64,000 nt of DNA. Origin: Akebia trifoliata (taxonomy: Eukaryota > Streptophyta > Magnoliopsida > Ranunculales > Lardizabalaceae). The DNA lies in the NCBI GenBank assembly GCA_017979445.1, contig CM030705.1:9436679-9500678 (forward strand). The letters run 5' to 3'. Under the pieces are notes generated by a model that did not search any database, was not told where the DNA came from, and was given only the letters and a program-made list of their open reading frames with translations. This document shows positions 1 to 13,505 of the stretch, piece after piece (position 1 is the stretch's first letter; the number at the start of each line of letters is the position of its first letter). The position numbers were made by a program, and so were the translations under genes.

Positions 1-3000
1 TTAAAGACAACCAAGAATTATTTTGAGTGTTGACTTGAAGTTTAAGATAGGATGTTAAATTTGTCTTTTTAGATATAAACATATGGATGTTTGCAATAAG
101 TTTAAAAATATAGGGGCAAGTAAATAATCACCACAATCTGGATGGTGATTTAGAAATACAACTCTACGTTTTAATGATTATTTGAGAAACCCTTTTATGA
201 TTAGATTTTTTACCCCTTCAAAGTTTATATCCCAAGCATAAGATAAACTTTTAAAGTAAAAAAGATGAAATTTACGATAGAAAGTTGAAGGCTTTCACAA
301 GAGAAGGCATAATTGAAAATGATGGATAAAAGATGATATCTAATAGATTAGTAATAATTTATCATAGAGAATGAAGAGTTTGAAAGTAATTGATTTTGGG
401 AAGAAAAATCTAGAGTTTTTAGTTGCATTTTGAAGATGAGGGTAATTATGTCATTTTTATTAATCAATACTATAAGACTAAGGTCAAGGAGTATATCATC
501 AGTTTGAAAAAGCAGATGCATCTCAAATATTCAATAAAACATGGAGGAGTATGTAAAAATCATGAAAATATTAGGGGTATATCTAAATCAGCCTCGAAAT
601 TATAACTTTTTTTTAATAATCAAGTTTATTGGAATGAATTCTGCTCGCCAGCTTCTCATGATGTTGTTTTGCTTTCTTTTTATCTATTCGAGGGATGCCT
701 TGGATTCTCGGGTCCTTTGGTGATTTAACTTTTAGTTTTGATTTGGCCCAATTTATTTCGTTTATTACGGAGAAGAGGATGGATAAGACGTGAATGTCTA
801 GATACAAAAGGATATATAGTAAGTTTCTTATGAAATATGAATTATAAATAAATAAATAAACGATGCTCTCTACATCTCATATCCTACATGCCCATCTATG
901 ATGGTAAGAATGCTAATTAAGAATTGGACTGTCAATGGACCCGGTTCGGACTTAATTGATTCTAATCTTGTCTCAAAATCTTAATTCAAGACTGATTCAA
1001 TTAATAGTGGGTAGTCCCAATAAAAAGATGTAGAGATCCAAGCCATGCCCGTACTTGGCCTATTTACAAGTTAGAGTTCGCAAATTTCATTTATATGTAT
1101 ACTCATAAGTGATTGTAAACCCATCTATTAGTAACAATGCCCAAATCCGATCCACATTGACTTGGGCTAAAAATTGGCTAATTGAGAGCCCCTAACTAGG
1201 AAGCAAATGAAAGACATCCCTCTTAGTTTTGGTTTATATTTGAGATACAGAATGTCAAATGGACTAGATACCTACATCTCCTCATTTTAGCTACTAGGGG
1301 TGAGGCAAACTATCCTCAGAGAGCACCATATCTCGCCCAATTCCCTTACATACATGCAATACTCCACAAATCACATATACCATGTAAGCAAGATAAATAC
1401 TTATGAGTGGTCAACAAAGGGGCTTGAACTCATTGAAGGGTATTCTTGATATACTGATCAGATTCATGAGTGTGATTCAACCACTATGTGATATGAAGTT
1501 GCCACCATTTATCTTTTTTCTCAACATTTTCTCTCTCCTCAATTCTTAGTTTTTTCTCAGAACCTCAATCTTAAGGGTTGTGCAATTTTGTGGTGTCTAT
1601 ACTTAAAAAGGAAGAGAAAGGAAAGACGATAAAGTAAAAAAGTTTCATTGAGATTAATCTTAGGGAATAAAGGGAGTGGAGTATACACTTGTATTTTATT
1701 GTATAAATTATATATATTTTTTTCTATTCATTTTCAACCATTCATTGATGAAAAACGATATACCTACATGCACACACAATTTTATAAATATAATCCAAAT
1801 CCAATATACTTCATTTCTTTTAATATTTAGAGAGAAATAGAGAGGAGAGAACTTTGAGATTTGAATTTCAAGAGCACTCATATGAAAGTGGAGATGTATA
1901 GAAAGGTGGAAAATGTTGTCGAAACATGTTAATGCAACTGTTGAAATGCAATTTTCTCTCTAGAAGAATTAACATCAGTTACATACCAATCATCTTGTTT
2001 ATCTATACCTTTTACCAAAAAAAATATGATTATTATATAAGATATAATTTAGTTTAGATCCAGGCCCTACACATGACATGATCTAATTAAGGAGAGCTAG
2101 AAGGTTAGGCTGGATGATATTCCATCATGGCTCAAACCCATGGTACTTGAGATGTTAATCCGCTTAACATACTTGAGTGAAGTTGAATACCAATTAGAAG
2201 AGTGGAGCAAAATAGATACTTGGGATGAATTCAATTATTTTTCAAATTGGAATACGTAGCATTCCAAAAATCTTGGAGTGATCAACCATGTTAATCACGT
2301 TCTTTCTTAAATAGATAACTTCCAACCTTGTGAGGACTTTCCATTAGCTAATCTTAAGATGTAGGAAATGATCACCGTAAATCCCTATGAGTAAGGAAAT
2401 GGGTGACATATTTTAAGGGGGGTGGTGAAGGAATGAGATGAGCCTATAAATAAGAAAAGAGACTATGAAGAATAAGACTTTTTTTTTAAAAATTAATTGA
2501 ACTTGCTAACCATAATTTTCTTACAATTTTTATTCTAACTTGAGAGTTGGTACTATAAACCCTCCATTAAAACTGTGGTTAAGGTTTTCAAGGTAAATTT
2601 AGAAATAACCTCTATGATCATTATTGAACAAAATAGGACAATTGTTGAACAAATAGGAATTAAGTATTTGACATATGAAAAATAATTAAATCCATATCGA
2701 GAAAAAAATTATTATTCCTACTTTGAAACAGGCACGGTACTTCAAAATTTTGTAGGAACCATTCTCATTATAAGACACATGGTGTTGTGAATTTACTTCA
2801 CATCCCTACCTTTTCATCGAAATTTGAAATACCTCCTTGAAAATTTCATATAATCCAATGAAGAGAGTTCCTTCAAAATTTTGAAGTGACCTGTCCACTT
2901 TAAAGTTTTTTCTAACAAATTATCTCTTCCTATTTTACAAATTAGATTCATTCAAGAACCACGAATCCCGGAATTAAATTTAAACAGTGCCAAGTGTTGA

Positions 3001-3866
3001 CTAACCACAAAACACAACAAATCTTTAAACCATATTTAATCATCTACCTTTACCATGAATCAATTGATTTAATATTTTGACAATTTTTAATATACATAAT
3101 TTGTTCAAAAGATGGCCAAAAACGATGAAATTGAAAAGGGCCCATATGTTGAGAAGTGGGTTGGTCAAAAGAAAATTATATTTAGATAAGTATGGATGTC
3201 AGTGGGCCCACCCGGCTCAATGGGTAAGGTTAATAGTTTTGAGTAGGTGTGGCCCAGTCTCTGTGCATGCAAAGAGATGGAGGAGAATCATATTCTGTGT
3301 TTGTAGGTAACATCATAGTTTTCCTGTGTTCTCAGCTTTTTTATGTTCTATGGGAATCTAAAATTTTTATAAAATTATTTTTCTCAACAAAAATAGGCCC
3401 AGTCAAATCATGTTTGACTGACATGTTGTGACACGAGACGTGTATCTTCATGAATCCTCTCCTTTTGTCTCCCCATGCACCCTTACAACTTTCATTATTA
3501 CACGAATTCCCCTTCTCTCCACTCTTCCAGTCCAAATCTGCCCTCATTAACCATCTACATTTACACAGTCTACCTCACATCGGGTACATTTTTTCGCTTT
3601 CAGTGGTCCCAGAACATGCTTTGCTTTTTGATGTGAAAATGACCAATCAGTCCTTCTCCTTAACGAAGAAGACACAACGAAAGCGACAGAAAATCCCTCA
3701 ATGTTCGAAACTTGAAATGACCATATCACATCAGCTTCTAGGTACATTTCGGCAGTTTGGCCCCCTTTCGACGTTACAAGCGAAGGGTTTTTGAGTAATT
3801 TGCTATTTAAGGAGAGCAGGGTTGCTGTGAAATGTTTTTGTTAAAATAGTTTTTCTTTTCTTTTAG
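1..3866. other. Gene-free AT-rich DNA
   Basis: I see no exon-like or transposon-end structure except copies of a dispersed repeat (about 60-150 and 380-560; see findings). At 3380-3830 the base composition is less AT-rich, with an open frame of 114 codons (3450-3794) and a TATA-like CTATTTAAGG at 3803. I cannot assign it to a family and do not call it a gene. Confidence 0.5.
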
Positions 3867-4469
3867 TGATTCTATTGCCACACCATTTTTTACTAAGAAC
3901 ACACCAATTCAATTGACATAAAGAAGAGTGGGTGAATCTCCGTTTCGAGCGTTAACTATAACGAAATTCTGAATTGGGTACACTCTTCATTTTAATTTTT
4001 AAAACATGCATTTGTTATTTTTATAACCTAGGAACTCGTGACTTTGTTACTTTTAATATCTATGACTTCATAAATATACTAGCAAATTCATTGATTATTA
4101 AAGTGATGAATTCACTCGAAATGCATGTTTTGGGAATAAAAATGAATAATGCACTGAATCCGAAATTTGGACACAAGATGCGCATGTTTTTTGGAAAAAT
4201 TGCAAGAAGAATTTAGCACATATCTTGGGGTAGGAGCTGAGTCAGGATTTTGTCCATGTGAGGACAACTAAGAGTAAATTTTTTTGTGGGAACAACTAAG
4301 AGTGAAAAAAATAGTTGTGGGGGCAATAACGACAAAAAAAATTATCCGCCCAATAACTCACTAATCCATAGACTTTGAAAATTCTTGTGGGGGCAAGTGC
4401 CCCCACAACTCCCACTACAAGTCCGCTCGACTTGGGGTGTTCTTAGTAAAAATTTGGTGCCAATATAAG
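3867..4469. mobile_element. MITE of the ACTAAGAACACCCCAA type (about 600 bp)
   Basis: Inverted ends around ATTTTTTACTAAGAACACAC and ATTTTTACTAAGAACACCCC. Belongs with 4543-4906 and 14203-14303 by its core (ACTTTTRCTAATACCACCCC-like). Confidence 0.55.
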
Positions 4470-4542
4470 CTTTTTTCCCCCTCACTTTGTATCCTTCTTT
4501 CTTTGTAGTAAATTTGTAATTTTCAAAAAAGGAACAAAAATT

Positions 4543-4906
4543 AGAGAACTACTATTGACACCCCCCAACTTTTACTTATTACACCCCAATTTCTTAAATT
4601 ATTTCACATGCTACAATTAAAGATTAAAACACACTCTTCAAACATTATAAAGGTTTGTTTCAAATTATAATCTCAACATTATAACACTCGTTCAAACAAT
4701 TTCAATAGTTGTTTATGATTATGATTAGGTTCATATAAAATCCTAAACCCAAAAAATAGAAATTTAGCAAAATACAAAATAAAAATAAAAATGAGAGAGT
4801 TTCTATTAGCATCCCTACTTTTACTTATTCTCAGCCAATGACTTAGTTTCTTTATTTTTAATTGGGGTGTAATAAGTAAAAGTTGGGGTGCTAATAGTAG
4901 TTCTCT
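4543..4906. mobile_element. MITE of the CACCCCAACTTTTACT type (364 bp)
   Basis: Ends AGAGAACTACTATTGACACC and, inverted, AGAGAACTACTATTAGCACC; both continue CAACTTTTACTTATTACACC. Inverted-repeat arms are about 48 bp. Confidence 0.75.
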
Positions 4907-5417
4907 CACTGAATTTCTAGGAGAATGTGTACTTGGCATATTGTTTGCAACAAAATAAAAATTCTATACTTAGGTATGTGAGTTAGTCCTATCAACCCAA
5001 TCCAACTCGCAAACGAAAAAAATCAAAAAAAGTAAAGCAAAACAAAACAAAACAAAACAAAAAAATTTAAGAACATGCTATCAAACTAGCAAAGGTATGG
5101 TCGACTTCAAATGCTTTATCTCGTCAAATTCAGATTGAACTAGGGAATAATAGTGTCCCGCCTAACCTAGTTTACTATTATATTTTATAAATATATAAAA
5201 TAAATAGGTATATATATTATTTTGTGTAAAATTTAATTTAAAATAAATGATATTAAGCAATTACAATTTAACCATCATTTATAATCATTGAAGGTTAAAA
5301 TAAAATACAAATTCCATATTTGTTCGGATAATTATTATATACACAAAAAGATATAATTTTTATTAAAATCAATTTAATATTTTTAGTAATTTTTATTGGG
5401 TCTAAGCCCATTAGAAT

Positions 5418-5965
5418 TATCATGACCTCGTTAGTGTGCTACTATTTGGATGTGGAAAGGGCTACGGAGATCAAAGGGTCAAAGTGGAGCTGTTACGTTA
5501 TGGGGTGGAATGACAAGGAGGAGTATGATTAGTTTCACATCAGACAAGAGAATGTCCATAGCTAGGGCTATAAGAACAAATTTGTATGACATGTTATAAA
5601 GTCGTGCAGGTTTTGGCCCAAAACGAACAATATCGTATTGTTGTGGGCTTGGGGATTACAAATGACATCGAAGCAGATGATGACTTTCCATGTTTGGTGA
5701 GGAGGTTGTTATGGCCTCGGCAATGTACCACTGGTTGGATGTGGAAAGGATTGCGGAGATCAAATGGTCGAAGTAAAACCATCACATTGTGGAGTGGAAT
5801 GACAGGGAGGAGTGTGATTAGTCTCATATCGAACATGAAACTTTTAGAACTTGAGTTATAAGGACAAACTAGACCTTATATTGTACGAGACGTTTTAAAG
5901 TCACATGGGCTTCGATCCAAAGAAAACAATATCTTACTGTTTGGGCCTAAGTCATTACAACTTCT
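5418..5965. repeat. Tandem duplication, about 290-bp unit, two copies
   Basis: GGATGTGGAAAGG, GGTGGAATGACA.GGAGG, GATTAGTYTCA and ACAATATCKTA recur in order at about 5418-5707 and 5708-5965. The sequence resembles LTR/TRIM DNA common in plant genomes. Open frames here are not credible genes. Confidence 0.5.
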
Positions 5966-6389
5966 CGAACCCATTTCTTCAAAATTTCCCAACAAACATC
6001 TTCAAAATTTTAAGATGGAAGTCCTCTTCAAACCACTTTGACCTCTAACCAGCCCATTCTTTAAAACACTATTCATTCTTTAAAACATTATTTATTCTCT
6101 TAAAAAAAATGGCATCGATTGCGGACAAAAATGAAATTTAAAACATGTTCCATGAAAAGAGAAAATCAGAAAAAGACACTTATGAAAACAGTAGACAAAA
6201 TAATTATTTAGAAAAGATGAGTAGTGATTTAGAGAGACTATTCAAAATTTCACTCCCCCTCTATATTTGAAGTCATGAATAATGATATAAAGGGGGAAAA
6301 CTTAAAAAAATTAAAAACCTATTGAAGTTAGGTTTGGAGGTCTCCATATCTACATTTGGAGTTTTGAAGATTAGTTGGATGCACTCTTA

Positions 6390-6776
6390 TGTTGTGTTTG
6401 GATGGAGATAAATGGAAGAAGAGAAGAGAAGAGAAAATAAATGAGTTTTTCTCCATTTCTCTTGTTTGGATTGTTAAGTGGGAAGATAAGAGAAAATTGA
6501 AGAGAAGAAGAGAGAGAAAAAAAAGTGAGTTTTCTTTCCCTCCAAAATTGGAGAGAAGAGGAAATAAATGGAAAGAAACCCTAATGAAATATTTTTATAA
6601 TTCCAACTCTGCCCTTAGATCTCTTTTAAGATATTTTAAAATTTTAAAATTGTCCCAAATTCTTTCCTGTCAATCTAAACATGGTGGAGAGAAATTGAGT
6701 TTCTTTTTGTTTCTCTTCCCTTCTCTTTTCTTAATGGGTTTCTCTTCTCTCCACTAATCTCAATCCAAACATAACC
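6390..6776. mobile_element. Tourist-like MITE, 387 bp, TTA target duplication
   Basis: Ends TGTTGTGTTTGGATGGAGAT and, inverted, GGTTATGTTTGGATTGAGAT, flanked by TTA (6387-6389, 6777-6779). It explains the Lys/Arg-rich open frame of 122 codons here. Confidence 0.7.
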
Positions 6777-7756
6777 TTAGGGCCAAATTAAGAGCTCAGT
6801 CAGGTTTGCCTTATATATGCACTATTGATAACTCTAACTGAATTAGTATGACAAAAAATGAGAAATGAAATCCAATGGGAAAAAATACTTTATGATCTCT
6901 AATTTTTCACCACACTTTTTTTTTTTTAAAGAATATTAGTTGTTTGCTTTTCATCATTTGGCTTCCTCTTTCCCCCATTATGTTAACAAAGTCCTTTGCT
7001 AATGGTAGTGATCAACCAAAAAGTAGATCAATGAATTTTGGGAAGTGAACGCTTTGAGCCAATGACAACTCACTGAGTACTCGATACATGCATAACGAGT
7101 CAAACTCATACCTCAGTCATGTTTGACTTAATGGTGAAGGAATGGCGGTGGTGTGGCACAATGTTAGCGTTGTGGTTGTGATTGCGATAATGATGGTGGC
7201 ATAGGTTGCGAAGGTGGTGGTGGTGGTGATAGTTGTAATGATTTGATTATGGAGTTAGTAGTCACAAATGCATACTAGATTAGGCAAATAGGCTTATCAA
7301 ATTGGTATGATTTACTATCTTGGCTTAGTCAAAACTATAGCTAGCCTTTTAAGAGTGGGGATTGATCAATGGTGTAGGCAAAGTATTTAGTTAAGAGTTG
7401 TTTATAAACTTTTAAATGAATCAATTACACATAGATCAGGGACGACCCATTTTCTTATCACTTCAAGTCACTATGTGATAAGTAGTAAAATATTTCATAA
7501 TTTTTTATGGTTTTGATAATATTTTAAAAAAAGAATTGATTATGGGATCGACAATATGTCACATTTGTCGAACTATGGTTGGACCAGATTATGTTCACTG
7601 AAAAACTTAAAAATATCTATAGATTGGTCCTGAATTACTTTTACTTATATTCATAAAAGAGTGATAATAAAAAAAAATCCAATGATTTATTAGTCAAATT
7701 AATTTTATTATAAATCGGGTCGAAACCAATTGGACCACTGGTTTTGTCCGATTTTT

Positions 7757-8151
7757 AAAAGGGTAAATTACACTTTGACTCCCTGTAACTTGGCATAATT
7801 CCATTTTAACCCCTTAATGTTTTGATAATTGCACTTACCTCCCGTTTTACAAACGGAGTTAAAATTCAGTTGTTATTTTACCATTTTACTTTCTTATATA
7901 TATATATATAATTTAAATATAAATAAAAATGCCTGTCTTAGCATTCATTGAACCCATTTTTTTATAGGCATATTTTTATTTATAAAAAGGAAAATATTAT
8001 AAAGAGGGCAAAATGATCTTTAAAAAGAAACCTAACAGTTAGATTGACGGCAATTTGACGGAAGGGGATTAAGTGAACCCCTCAGATAACTATAAGGGAG
8101 GTAAGTGCAATTATGAAAATATTAGAGAGTCAAAGTATAATTTACCCTTTT
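7757..8151. mobile_element. MITE with AAAAGGGTAAATTA ends (395 bp)
   Basis: Ends AAAAGGGTAAATTACACTTT and, inverted, AAAAGGGTAAATTATACTTT, with inverted homology going on through TGACTCCC and CTTACCTCCC. A widespread plant MITE type. Confidence 0.7.
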
Positions 8152-8263
8152 CAAAGTAAACAATATAGACTTTTCTTCTTCTTAGAATGGGTTTGTAGAT
8201 GGAGCTCAACATAGAAAGAGCAAAGCCGAATACTTATTTTGAGGAGGGGGTGGTTCAAGTCCG

Positions 8264-8614
8264 TATGTAAAAACAATGGTTTTTCAAAATATGGGTTAGA
8301 GGTTTTGGATTGAGCTGATTTTTTGCGAGGATGATCACTATGATGAGAAGATTATTCTCACTAAAAATCAGCTCAATCTGAAACTTCTAAATCCATCAAA
8401 AGTGATTTACAAATTACTGATAAAAATAAATAAAAAATCGACGGTCCACATTCTAAATCACTTTTAATGGGATTAGAAGTTTTAGATTGGACTAATTTTT
8501 TTTTTTTCCAGATGATCGTCCAATCATAGAGATCATCCTCACAAAAAATCAGTTCAATCCAAAACTTCTAACCCATATTTTGAAATTTTATTAATGTTAC
8601 ATTGTTTTTACATA
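8264..8614. mobile_element. Foldback element copy 1 (351 bp)
   Basis: Outer inverted ends TATGTAAAAACAATG. Inside are two successive hairpins, each with arms of about 50 bp of the type GGGTTAGAAGTTTTGGATTG, then a run ending GTGAGGATGATC. Between the hairpins lies a GACGGTCCAC spacer. Confidence 0.65.
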
Positions 8615-9411
8615 TGTTTTTTCATGTGTCCCTTGATCCTAACCCTTTTGAGGAAGTCTCTCCAATCTAGTTAGGCTCCTAAAAAGAACAAACTATATGC
8701 ATCTTTGAGAAAATTAATCCTATTTAATTTTTCCTATAATTTGGTAATTAGGTTGGATTCCTTAAAATGTTGAAAGAACAATAAGATGCACTCAACAATA
8801 GCTAGTGTTTAATGAATATAATCTCAATTCTCCGAAACCCTTTTGATGGATCAACGTCATCAAAATTTTCTCAAATTTTTTTATTATTATGATCACATTT
8901 TATAATAAAATTTATTTTTTTGCTCGTATTAATTATGCTATTTTTTTTCAATAATGTGCATTTCGAAGGAAAAAAAAATACTTATCATGTCCAGTAATAA
9001 TAAATGTTTTGTCCGTCCACCTTTCATGAGGCCGATGGACTGAAGAAAATAATTTTTTTCTTATCCCAGCTTATTAATTAGATCGTTAATTTAAATAAAG
9101 CTAATAAAAAGAAGAAGAAGAAAAAGAAAATGATAAAATTACACATCCATGTCAAAGGGAAGTTTATAAATGTATCAATATAAGTAAGGCTAAGATAGTC
9201 AATAGGCTGTCCCCTGGACTCCAGCCTGATCCAATTGTATTTGAGCCAATTTGTGGGTCGTTATTGCTGCAGTTGAGAGACAGAGAGAGATGTTGGTTTG
9301 GGTAGTCTGATGGGCCTGAGTCCAAAGCTAAGCCCAGTTCTTTAAAATTACGGGTCTAGCCTAACTATGCTCAAAAATGAATTTAGTTATCTAATTCAAA
9401 TCCAGTAAAGC

Positions 9412-10415
9412 TAGGGGTGGCGATGGGTCGGATAGTGTTCCTGTCATGTTTAGGTAAGGGTATTATGAAAATTTACCAAACCCAAACCCGATCCATTTAA
9501 TAATCGTGTTAAAAACTTAAACCCATTTATAAACAGGTATAACTCTGACTCAACCCATATATAACCCTATTTTATAAAATCTTAATCTTTATTAAAAAAA
9601 AAATTCATTTCCACCACCACCGAAAATAAAATACCATTACTAAAAGTAAAGTTACCCAATCATAAATTACATTCAATGGAGAAAAATAACTTCTTTTAAA
9701 TTTTTTATTTTTTTTTATTTTTTTTTATTTTTAAGTTCATACAATTTTGTCCTTTACAACCATGGGGCATCATATCATGTTTTCAGATGTCATAACATGA
9801 TGTGGTTGGAAAACTTTCCTTACTAATTTAATAAGGAAAGTGCTTTTCATTATTATTATTATTATTATCTTGGCTAAGCAAAGAATATTTCATTATCACA
9901 TAGACATAATAGCCTAAAATCTTACTGAGGGTCGTTTTGTCCACATGGATCATCGTACTAGGAATCAAACACTACACGTCTCTGGATTTCAATGAAAAAA
10001 TAGGTTAAAAATATTTAAATATATAAATAACTTAATAAGAAAAGTGTTTTTTTTCTTTCCCAAATAAAAAGCTTAACTATTAATTATTTGAAAAATATCT
10101 TAAAACGCCTTCTATATTTTATAAAATTTGAAAAAAAAATTGTATTATGAAAAAATTCAATAATAATAATAAAAAAGAGTAATTTAAAAAATTCTTAAAT
10201 AAGTGTTAAAGTATTTAAAACTACATGTTAGTGACAGAATAACTAAACGTGTCAAAACGGGTTCAGTGGGTTGACGCCCCTAACCCAGATCCGACCTATT
10301 TAATAATTGTGTTAGACGAGTTGTTGACACTATTATGACCCAAAACCCAATTAAACTCGACCCAAACTCACTAATTTCGTGTCATTTTCGAATCGTGTTA
10401 AGATTGCCACCCTAA
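9412..10415. mobile_element. hAT-like non-autonomous element, 1.0 kb, 8-bp target duplication
   Basis: Termini TAGGGGTGGCGAT and, inverted, TAGGGTGGCAAT. AGTAAAGC is directly repeated at 9404-9411 and 10416-10423. Subterminal regions are rich in ACCCGACC/CAACCC-like repeats. No transposase frame. Confidence 0.75.
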
Positions 10416-10555
10416 AGTAAAGCATAAGCTATCCATTCTTTTTTCATATCAAAATCCTTAAAAGAGGTCCATGGGGTCATATGATTGCTTGCCCTATTTT
10501 TTACTCTCTCATAGGGAATCATAATATGGGTATTAGTAATTGTGTGGTTAGAAAG

Positions 10556-11019
10556 TAAAGGTATCACTTGGTTCAGTTTGAGTTCAAATTGGAACCGAAC
10601 TAACATAGGCTGGTTCCACTAAATAAGAACCGAAACCGAACCAAAGCCCATTGGAACCAAACCAACCCGAACCAAACTAAAGTCAGTTCGGTTCTATAGT
10701 TGCTGATATTTTATAAATTGTAAGCAACATTTTTTAATAAAAAATTAAATAAAAAATTTCATATAATACATCATTAATCTATCCATAAAAAGTCATTAGT
10801 TTATCCACAAAAGATCATTATTCTATGTCCTAGTTCCTAAAATAATTCATAATAATTATATATACATACAAGTTTGATCCGAGAATCGAATTAAATTGAT
10901 CAGTTCTCCATTTTTGTAACCCATAATAGAACCACAACTTGTTTTAAAACTGAACCAAACCACCTTAAAGCTATAGATTTGGTTCGGTTCTCGGTTTGAA
11001 CCAAACCAAATTGCACCTA
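10556..11019. mobile_element. hAT-like MITE, 464 bp, 8-bp target duplication
   Basis: Termini TAAAGGTATCACTTGGTT and, inverted, TAGGTGCAATTTGGTTTGG. TTAGAAAG occurs at 10548-10555 and 11020-11027. The inside is full of GGTTCGGTT and its complement. Confidence 0.7.
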
Positions 11020-11849
11020 TTAGAAAGAAAAATATTCGCAAAGGAACAACAATGTATTGGACTTAAATATGTCGGACATTTGGGAATTCTACAAACTCTA
11101 GCAGATGGAATCAAATTACTTTTCACATCTATTTCACTAAGTTATTCCATAATTTCTTTTGGATGTGGCCTTGTTCTAGCCCATCTCAGTATAGGTATGA
11201 TTTTTTTTTATTATAGGACCATCTATAACCCAACTCTCCCAATTGATGGGCTAGTTGGAAAAAAAATGAATGGGGATTGAAGTTAACTTTATTTTTTTCC
11301 TATTTGGTAAGGAAATTAATGGCAAACATGGTAATCTATCATTTGAAATTAAAATAACTTCCAAACATACAACAATATTAAGGTTTAAAAATTAGAGTGT
11401 TTTGGATGAAAAATTCTGAAAATGGAAAAAAAAAGTTTTGAACCATGCTTATAACTTATAACCATGTCATAATGAAGCCATTTTATGGAGGTGAGACTAA
11501 TATCATGATGGAAAATATTTAAAAAAAAAGAAAAAAAAAAGGAATCATAGTTCAAAAAGTAAATTTCATATTTAATTTTGAAATTTAAATTTAACATTCT
11601 TCTAAGCAGTTTTACTTAAAAATAAATAAAAACAACTAGTTAAGATTTCCAATCTAAAAAAAAAATTAAATTGAAGCCAAATGCATTCAAATAAGATGCC
11701 ATAGACATTGTTCTGTTTTTATAGCTATATATTGATGGATGCTAGCAAGAAAAATTCCATACTTCTCATGGATACCAAATAAAATAAAAAACACCTCTTT
11801 AATCCTTATAGTTACAACCTTAAAGATTAAAAAGAAACCCTAACACCAC

Positions 11850-12340
11850 ATTACAAGGTGAGAGGGTTGGAGCAAGTGTAACCAATAGGAACCCTGGACA
11901 TGGTAATGTTTCCCATGAGATATCTTGTATGATGTGCTACGCAGGGTTGTGGGGGTGCAGGGGGCATTGCCCCTGGCCCAAATTTTTTAGGGTTACGAAA
12001 AAGGGGGGAATTGTGTAATATTTTTTTAAGGGTTTTTTATTTTTGGATTTTTATTTGTAGTGATTTACATGTATTTGTAACTCTCAATTTTTATAAATAA
12101 AGATCTCTAGGGCTGTAAAACTAATGTGAAAATAGTAATTGTTCTTTTTTTGATCTATGGATGCAGGCACAATGTTGAATCCTTTCGTTTCTTTACACCT
12201 TGAGGCTAAGAAAGTTGTAGATGTTTGAGAACTTGTAATCATTATTGTTGATAGTGAATTGATCTCCCTCTCCTCCGAGGACGTAGGCAATTTGCAAAAC
12301 TACTTAAATCATGTGTTCTTTGAGTGATAATTTTTGACTT
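11850..12340 (+). mobile_element. LTR fragment (GGACGTAGGCAA-type)
   Basis: Holds the palindrome GGGGGCATTGCCCC (11960-11973) and, near its 3' end, CTCCGAGGACGTAGGCAATT (about 12274). This matches the widespread plant LTR tail that usually reads GTGGACGTAGG and leads to a no-Met-frame stretch. The same motif recurs inverted at 36015-36040 and 52630-52655. Short frames here are shadows. Confidence 0.4.
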
Positions 12341-12439
12341 TATTTTTGTCCTTGTTATGTTTCTGCACAACATTAATATTAACTATACAAGAAAATAATA
12401 ACTTCAGTTGAACTAAATTTTAATTAAATTTAACTAATT

Positions 12440-13006
12440 AGGGAAACAAAATCAAAGATCTGAAAATCACTGACAACAAAATCCTCACGTCCTTAGTGTC
12501 TTGAATCCAAAGCTCCATCAATCTAGCCAATTGAAATGAAGCCAAAACATGCAAAACATGTATGTTTGATTTCTTAAATCTCCACGGGGGCAGACAAAGG
12601 ATCCTTGGCTCGAAAGATCGATAGATTGATGTATTCCCATCTATACACATCCTCAAGAAGCTTATAAGTATTAACCTTGTAATCTACCTCAATATCGAAC
12701 TTGTAAGCTACAGATCTCCCCACTAACGCATTTCTTATATCAAAACTAGAGATCTTCAAATCCTTTGATTGAAACCCTAACCCTTTCACAATTCCTTCTT
12801 CAGATCCTACGAAATCAATCAAAATTAGTTGAATTATTGGAAAAAAAAAAAAATCAAATCTTTGAACAAGATTTTGAGATATTACTTACGAAAATCACTT
12901 TAGGACGTAAATGATTTAAGTTTCCTGATGAAACCAACGCATTCGAAGAAGATCCGATTGTGAGGAGGATCAGAAATCCCAAAAGCAACCTGAATCGAAG
13001 AGCCAT
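12440..13006 (-). pseudogene. Pseudogene of a plant secreted protein (possibly TIN1-like)
   Basis: ATG at 13006 opens a 39-codon exon with a hydrophobic signal peptide (MALRFRLLLGFLILLTIG, then SSSNA), ending at a GT donor at 12889. The next exon follows TTTCGTAG at 12807 and encodes GIVKGLGFQSKDLKISSFD...SVAYKFDIEVD.KV...KLLEDVYRWEYINLSIFR to about 12590. A frame change then leads to ASFQLARLMELWIQDTKDVRI. The exon phases do not join and there are at least two frame breaks. The LLEDV.RWE...L.IFR and ELWIQD.KD motifs remind me of the ER-stress protein TIN1 (tunicamycin induced 1), but this is from memory and should be checked. The 3' part is missing. Confidence 0.5.
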
Positions 13007-13163
13007 TAGTAGAGATTAAAATTAAAAAAGAAGGAGAACGAAGAACAATAGAGAAATCAAGATAAAATAACATAAATAATGTGCTCTTGAGTTTGTTTTT
13101 TGTATCCTTTTCAAATTAAAAGAGGTGGAGAATAGGAGTCGAAGTAGAAAATTGGACAAATAA

Positions 13164-13505
13164 GAGTAACTCCAACTCAAATAGGCATATCGGCTAGGTA
13201 TTTTATTGTGGAGAGTGATTTGGCTTATTCAAGAGGTCTTCAATCTAACCGTACTAGCCAAAATGACTCTTCAAATTCAACTATAGTAAAATGTTTCATA
13301 ACCACTATCGTTTTTACTATCAACAAGTAAAGAAAGAAAAACTTACTCTCTTCTTTTGCCTATCCCATTTTGTCTTTCTAAAAAATATTTCAAATTAGAG
13401 TGCCAGAGCATGAGTGCGTTGAAGTGCTTTTAGAGGGCTCTAACTCTATAAAATGGCAATTGAGATAGGATATAGACCACAGGCCCTAGGGCATTGGAGT
13501 TGCTC
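13164..13505. mobile_element. Tourist-like MITE, 342 bp, TAA target duplication
   Basis: Ends GAGTAACTCCAACTCAAATA and, inverted, GAGCAACTCCAATGCCCTAG, flanked by TAA (13161-13163, 13506-13508). Located just 5' of the secreted-protein pseudogene. Confidence 0.7.

Noticed and set aside
3450..3794. 114-codon open frame with a TATA-like motif nearby
   Set aside because: No domain, signal or paralogue was recognised, and the TATA-like motif lies after it. Left as unassigned.
6389..6757. 122-codon Lys/Arg-rich open frame
   Set aside because: It lies inside a Tourist-like MITE with TTA target duplication; purine-rich DNA explains the frame.
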